64,000 nucleotides of DNA, taken from Kocuria palustris (GTDB lineage Bacteria; Actinomycetota; Actinomycetes; Actinomycetales; Micrococcaceae). Shown here piece by piece: positions 61,783 through 64,000 of the stretch. Location of the stretch: positions 186,001 through 250,000 of the forward strand of contig NZ_JAFBCR010000001.1 in assembly GCF_016907795.1 (NCBI RefSeq), read 5' to 3'. The stretch's first letter is position 1. Every line of letters begins with the position of its first letter. Position numbers and translations under genes: made by a program. Below the pieces are notes generated by a model that saw only the letters and a list, made by a program, of their open reading frames with translations, was not told where the DNA came from and did not search any database.

Positions 61783-62760
61783 ATGTCCCTCACGGCATCG
61801 GTCAAGGAGGAGCTCGCCCGCACCGAGGTCACCAAGGCCTCGGAGCGCCGCGCTGAGCTCTCCGCCGTCCTGCGCTTCTCCGGCGGCCTGCACATCGTCT
61901 CCGGGCGCATCGTCATCGAGATCGAGCTGGACACGGCTGCGGTGGCCCGGCGCATGAGGTCCATCGTCATCGAGGAGTTCGGCCACGCCTGCGAGCTCGG
62001 CGTGATCTCCGGCGGAGGAGGACTGCGCCGAGGCAGCAACTACGTGCTGCGCGTGGCACGGGACGGCGAGGCCCTGGCCCGCCGCACCGGCCTGCTGGAT
62101 GCGCACGGACGACCGGTGCGCGGGCTGCCTCCGGTCGTGGTCAACGGCTCGGTCGGCGATGCCGCCGCCGTGCTGCGCGGAGCCTTCCTCTCCCACGGCT
62201 CGCTCACAGAGCCCGGGCGCTCCGGTGCCATGGAGTTCTCCTGCCCCGGTCCCGAGGCGGCTCTGGCGCTGGTGGGTGCGGCCCGTCGCCTGGACGTGAT
62301 CGCCAAGGCGCGCGAGGTCCGCGGCGGCGACCGGGTGGTGATCCGCGACGGAGATGCGATCGCCGCGCTGCTGACCCGCATGGGCGCCCATGACTGCCTC
62401 ATGACGTGGGAGGAGCGGCGCATGCGCAAGGAGGTCCGTGCGACCGCCAACCGCCTCGCCAACTTCGACGACGCCAACCTGCGCCGCTCGGCGCAGGCAG
62501 CCGTGGCCGCCGGCGCGCGCGTCGAGCGGGCCATGGAGATCCTCGGCGACGACGTCCCCGAGCACCTGCGAATGGCCGGCGAGCTGCGCCTGGCCAACAA
62601 GCAGGCCTCCCTGGACGAGCTGGGGCGCCTGTCGGATCCGGTGCTGACCAAGGATGCGATCGCCGGGCGCATCCGCCGACTGCTGGCCATGGCCGACCGC
62701 CGCGCCGAGGAGCTGGGCATCGCCGGCACCGAGGGCGGGGAGCCGGGCGAGCGCGCCTGA
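61783..62760 (+). CDS. whiA: Sporulation/division regulator WhiA
   Basis: DNA-binding protein of 325 residues with a LAGLIDADG-like N-terminal half ([22 protein letters not shown]) and a C-terminal helix-turn-helix (LADLGxLS-like [24 protein letters not shown]). In Streptomyces it regulates sporulation division with WhiB; in non-sporulating bacteria it links to division and chromosome segregation. ATG 61783 follows GAAAGGAA. Confidence 0.95.
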   Translation: MSLTASVKEELARTEVTKASERRAELSAVLRFSGGLHIVSGRIVIEIELDTAAVARRMRSIVIEEFGHACELGVISGGGGLRRGSNYVLRVARDGEALARRTGLLDAHGRPVRGLPPVVVNGSVGDAAAVLRGAFLSHGSLTEPGRSGAMEFSCPGPEAALALVGAARRLDVIAKAREVRGGDRVVIRDGDAIAALLTRMGAHDCLMTWEERRMRKEVRATANRLANFDDANLRRSAQAAVAAGARVERAMEILGDDVPEHLRMAGELRLANKQASLDELGRLSDPVLTKDAIAGRIRRLLAMADRRAEELGIAGTEGGEPGERA

Positions 62761-62764
62761 GCCG

Positions 62765-62788
62765 GAAGGCGACCTCCGGGCCGCCTTC
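62765..62788 (+). terminator. Hairpin after whiA
   Basis: Seven-bp stem GAAGGCG/CGCCTTC with 10-nt loop, 4 nt past the whiA stop. Confidence 0.5.
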
Positions 62789-62888
62789 ATCGGCCTGAAT
62801 GTTGGTTTATGTGTGTTCCTGTGCCGAGGGTGCCCGAGGAAGTCGGGCTTTTCTCTGCGATCCTCTGGGCAACTGCGGTCCATGCCAC

Positions 62889-62894
62889 TAGACT
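62889..62894 (+). promoter_or_regulatory. Candidate -10 of gap
   Basis: TAGACT; start near 62901. The region 62789-63091 also contains a notably A+T-rich patch (62799-62821) upstream of the -10. The predicted leader of about 190 nt is GC-rich and could fold, but I recognise no known motif in it. Confidence 0.45.
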
Positions 62895-63025
62895 GAAGGG
62901 GACGAGAGGCTGAAGGGCCCGGAACGACAGCGTCGATCCGGGAGCGCCCGGACGGACGTGCGAACAGTTGCGTTCCCTCGGAAGCCCACTCAACCTCGAG
63001 CGATCAGATGTGCGCCCGGCTCTGA

Positions 63026-64000
<975 letters not shown>

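Overview
This 64 kb window is a stretch of core chromosome from a high-GC actinobacterium. Gene content and order (ctaC-ctaD-ctaF; hisE/G/F/I next to trpE...trpA-lgt-gltBD-pyk; pdtaR-polA; rpsA-coaE-uvrB; uvrA-uvrC-rapZ-yvcK-whiA-gap) are what is expected of Micrococcales, most likely Micrococcaceae (Kocuria, Nesterenkonia or Citricoccus type). This is judged from protein resemblance; the genus cannot be fixed by eye. No insertion sequence, prophage, CRISPR array or rRNA was seen. The window cuts pyrD (5' end missing) and gap (3' end missing).

Layout. 0-3.5 kb: pyrD end, a DUF3043 membrane protein, an M20 peptidase and an ErpA-type Fe-S carrier. 3.6-6.9 kb: cytochrome c oxidase operon. 7.0-14.6 kb: an accessory module with an amino-acid-type ABC importer, two flavin-dependent monooxygenases and a 683-residue FAD/NAD(P)-binding protein; it resembles organosulfur-scavenging loci. 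14.7-23.2 kb: histidine and tryptophan genes, including an in-frame TrpC-TrpB fusion. 23.2-32.7 kb: lgt, glutamate synthase and pyruvate kinase. 32.8-38.6 kb: tRNA-Leu, an ANTAR response regulator, DNA polymerase I and ribosomal protein S1. 38.6-43.9 kb: two BCCT osmolyte transporters flanking a divergent YigZ/coaE pair. 44-47.7 kb: uvrB, then a TerC family exporter behind a yybP-ykoY-type (Mn2+) riboswitch. 47.9-53.2 kb, minus strand: SatD plus a membrane partner, a DUF3516 helicase, a flavin reductase-like protein and a metallo-beta-lactamase fold hydrolase. 53.3-64 kb: a small membrane protein, uvrA-plsC-uvrC, rapZ-yvcK-whiA and gap.

Two patterns run through the window. First, many start codons without a Shine-Dalgarno sequence lie 5-9 nt downstream of a TANNNT -10 hexamer, so their transcripts are probably leaderless; two divergent gene pairs share intergenic regions of only 54-60 bp arranged this way. 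Second, most transcription units end in strong GC-rich hairpins, usually without a U-tract.

The items most worth following up are the TrpC-TrpB fusion with a leftover ribosome-binding-site-like sequence in its linker, the candidate organosulfur module, the Mn2+ riboswitch, a GlnR-like site before gltBD, and tandem palindromes in front of satD.
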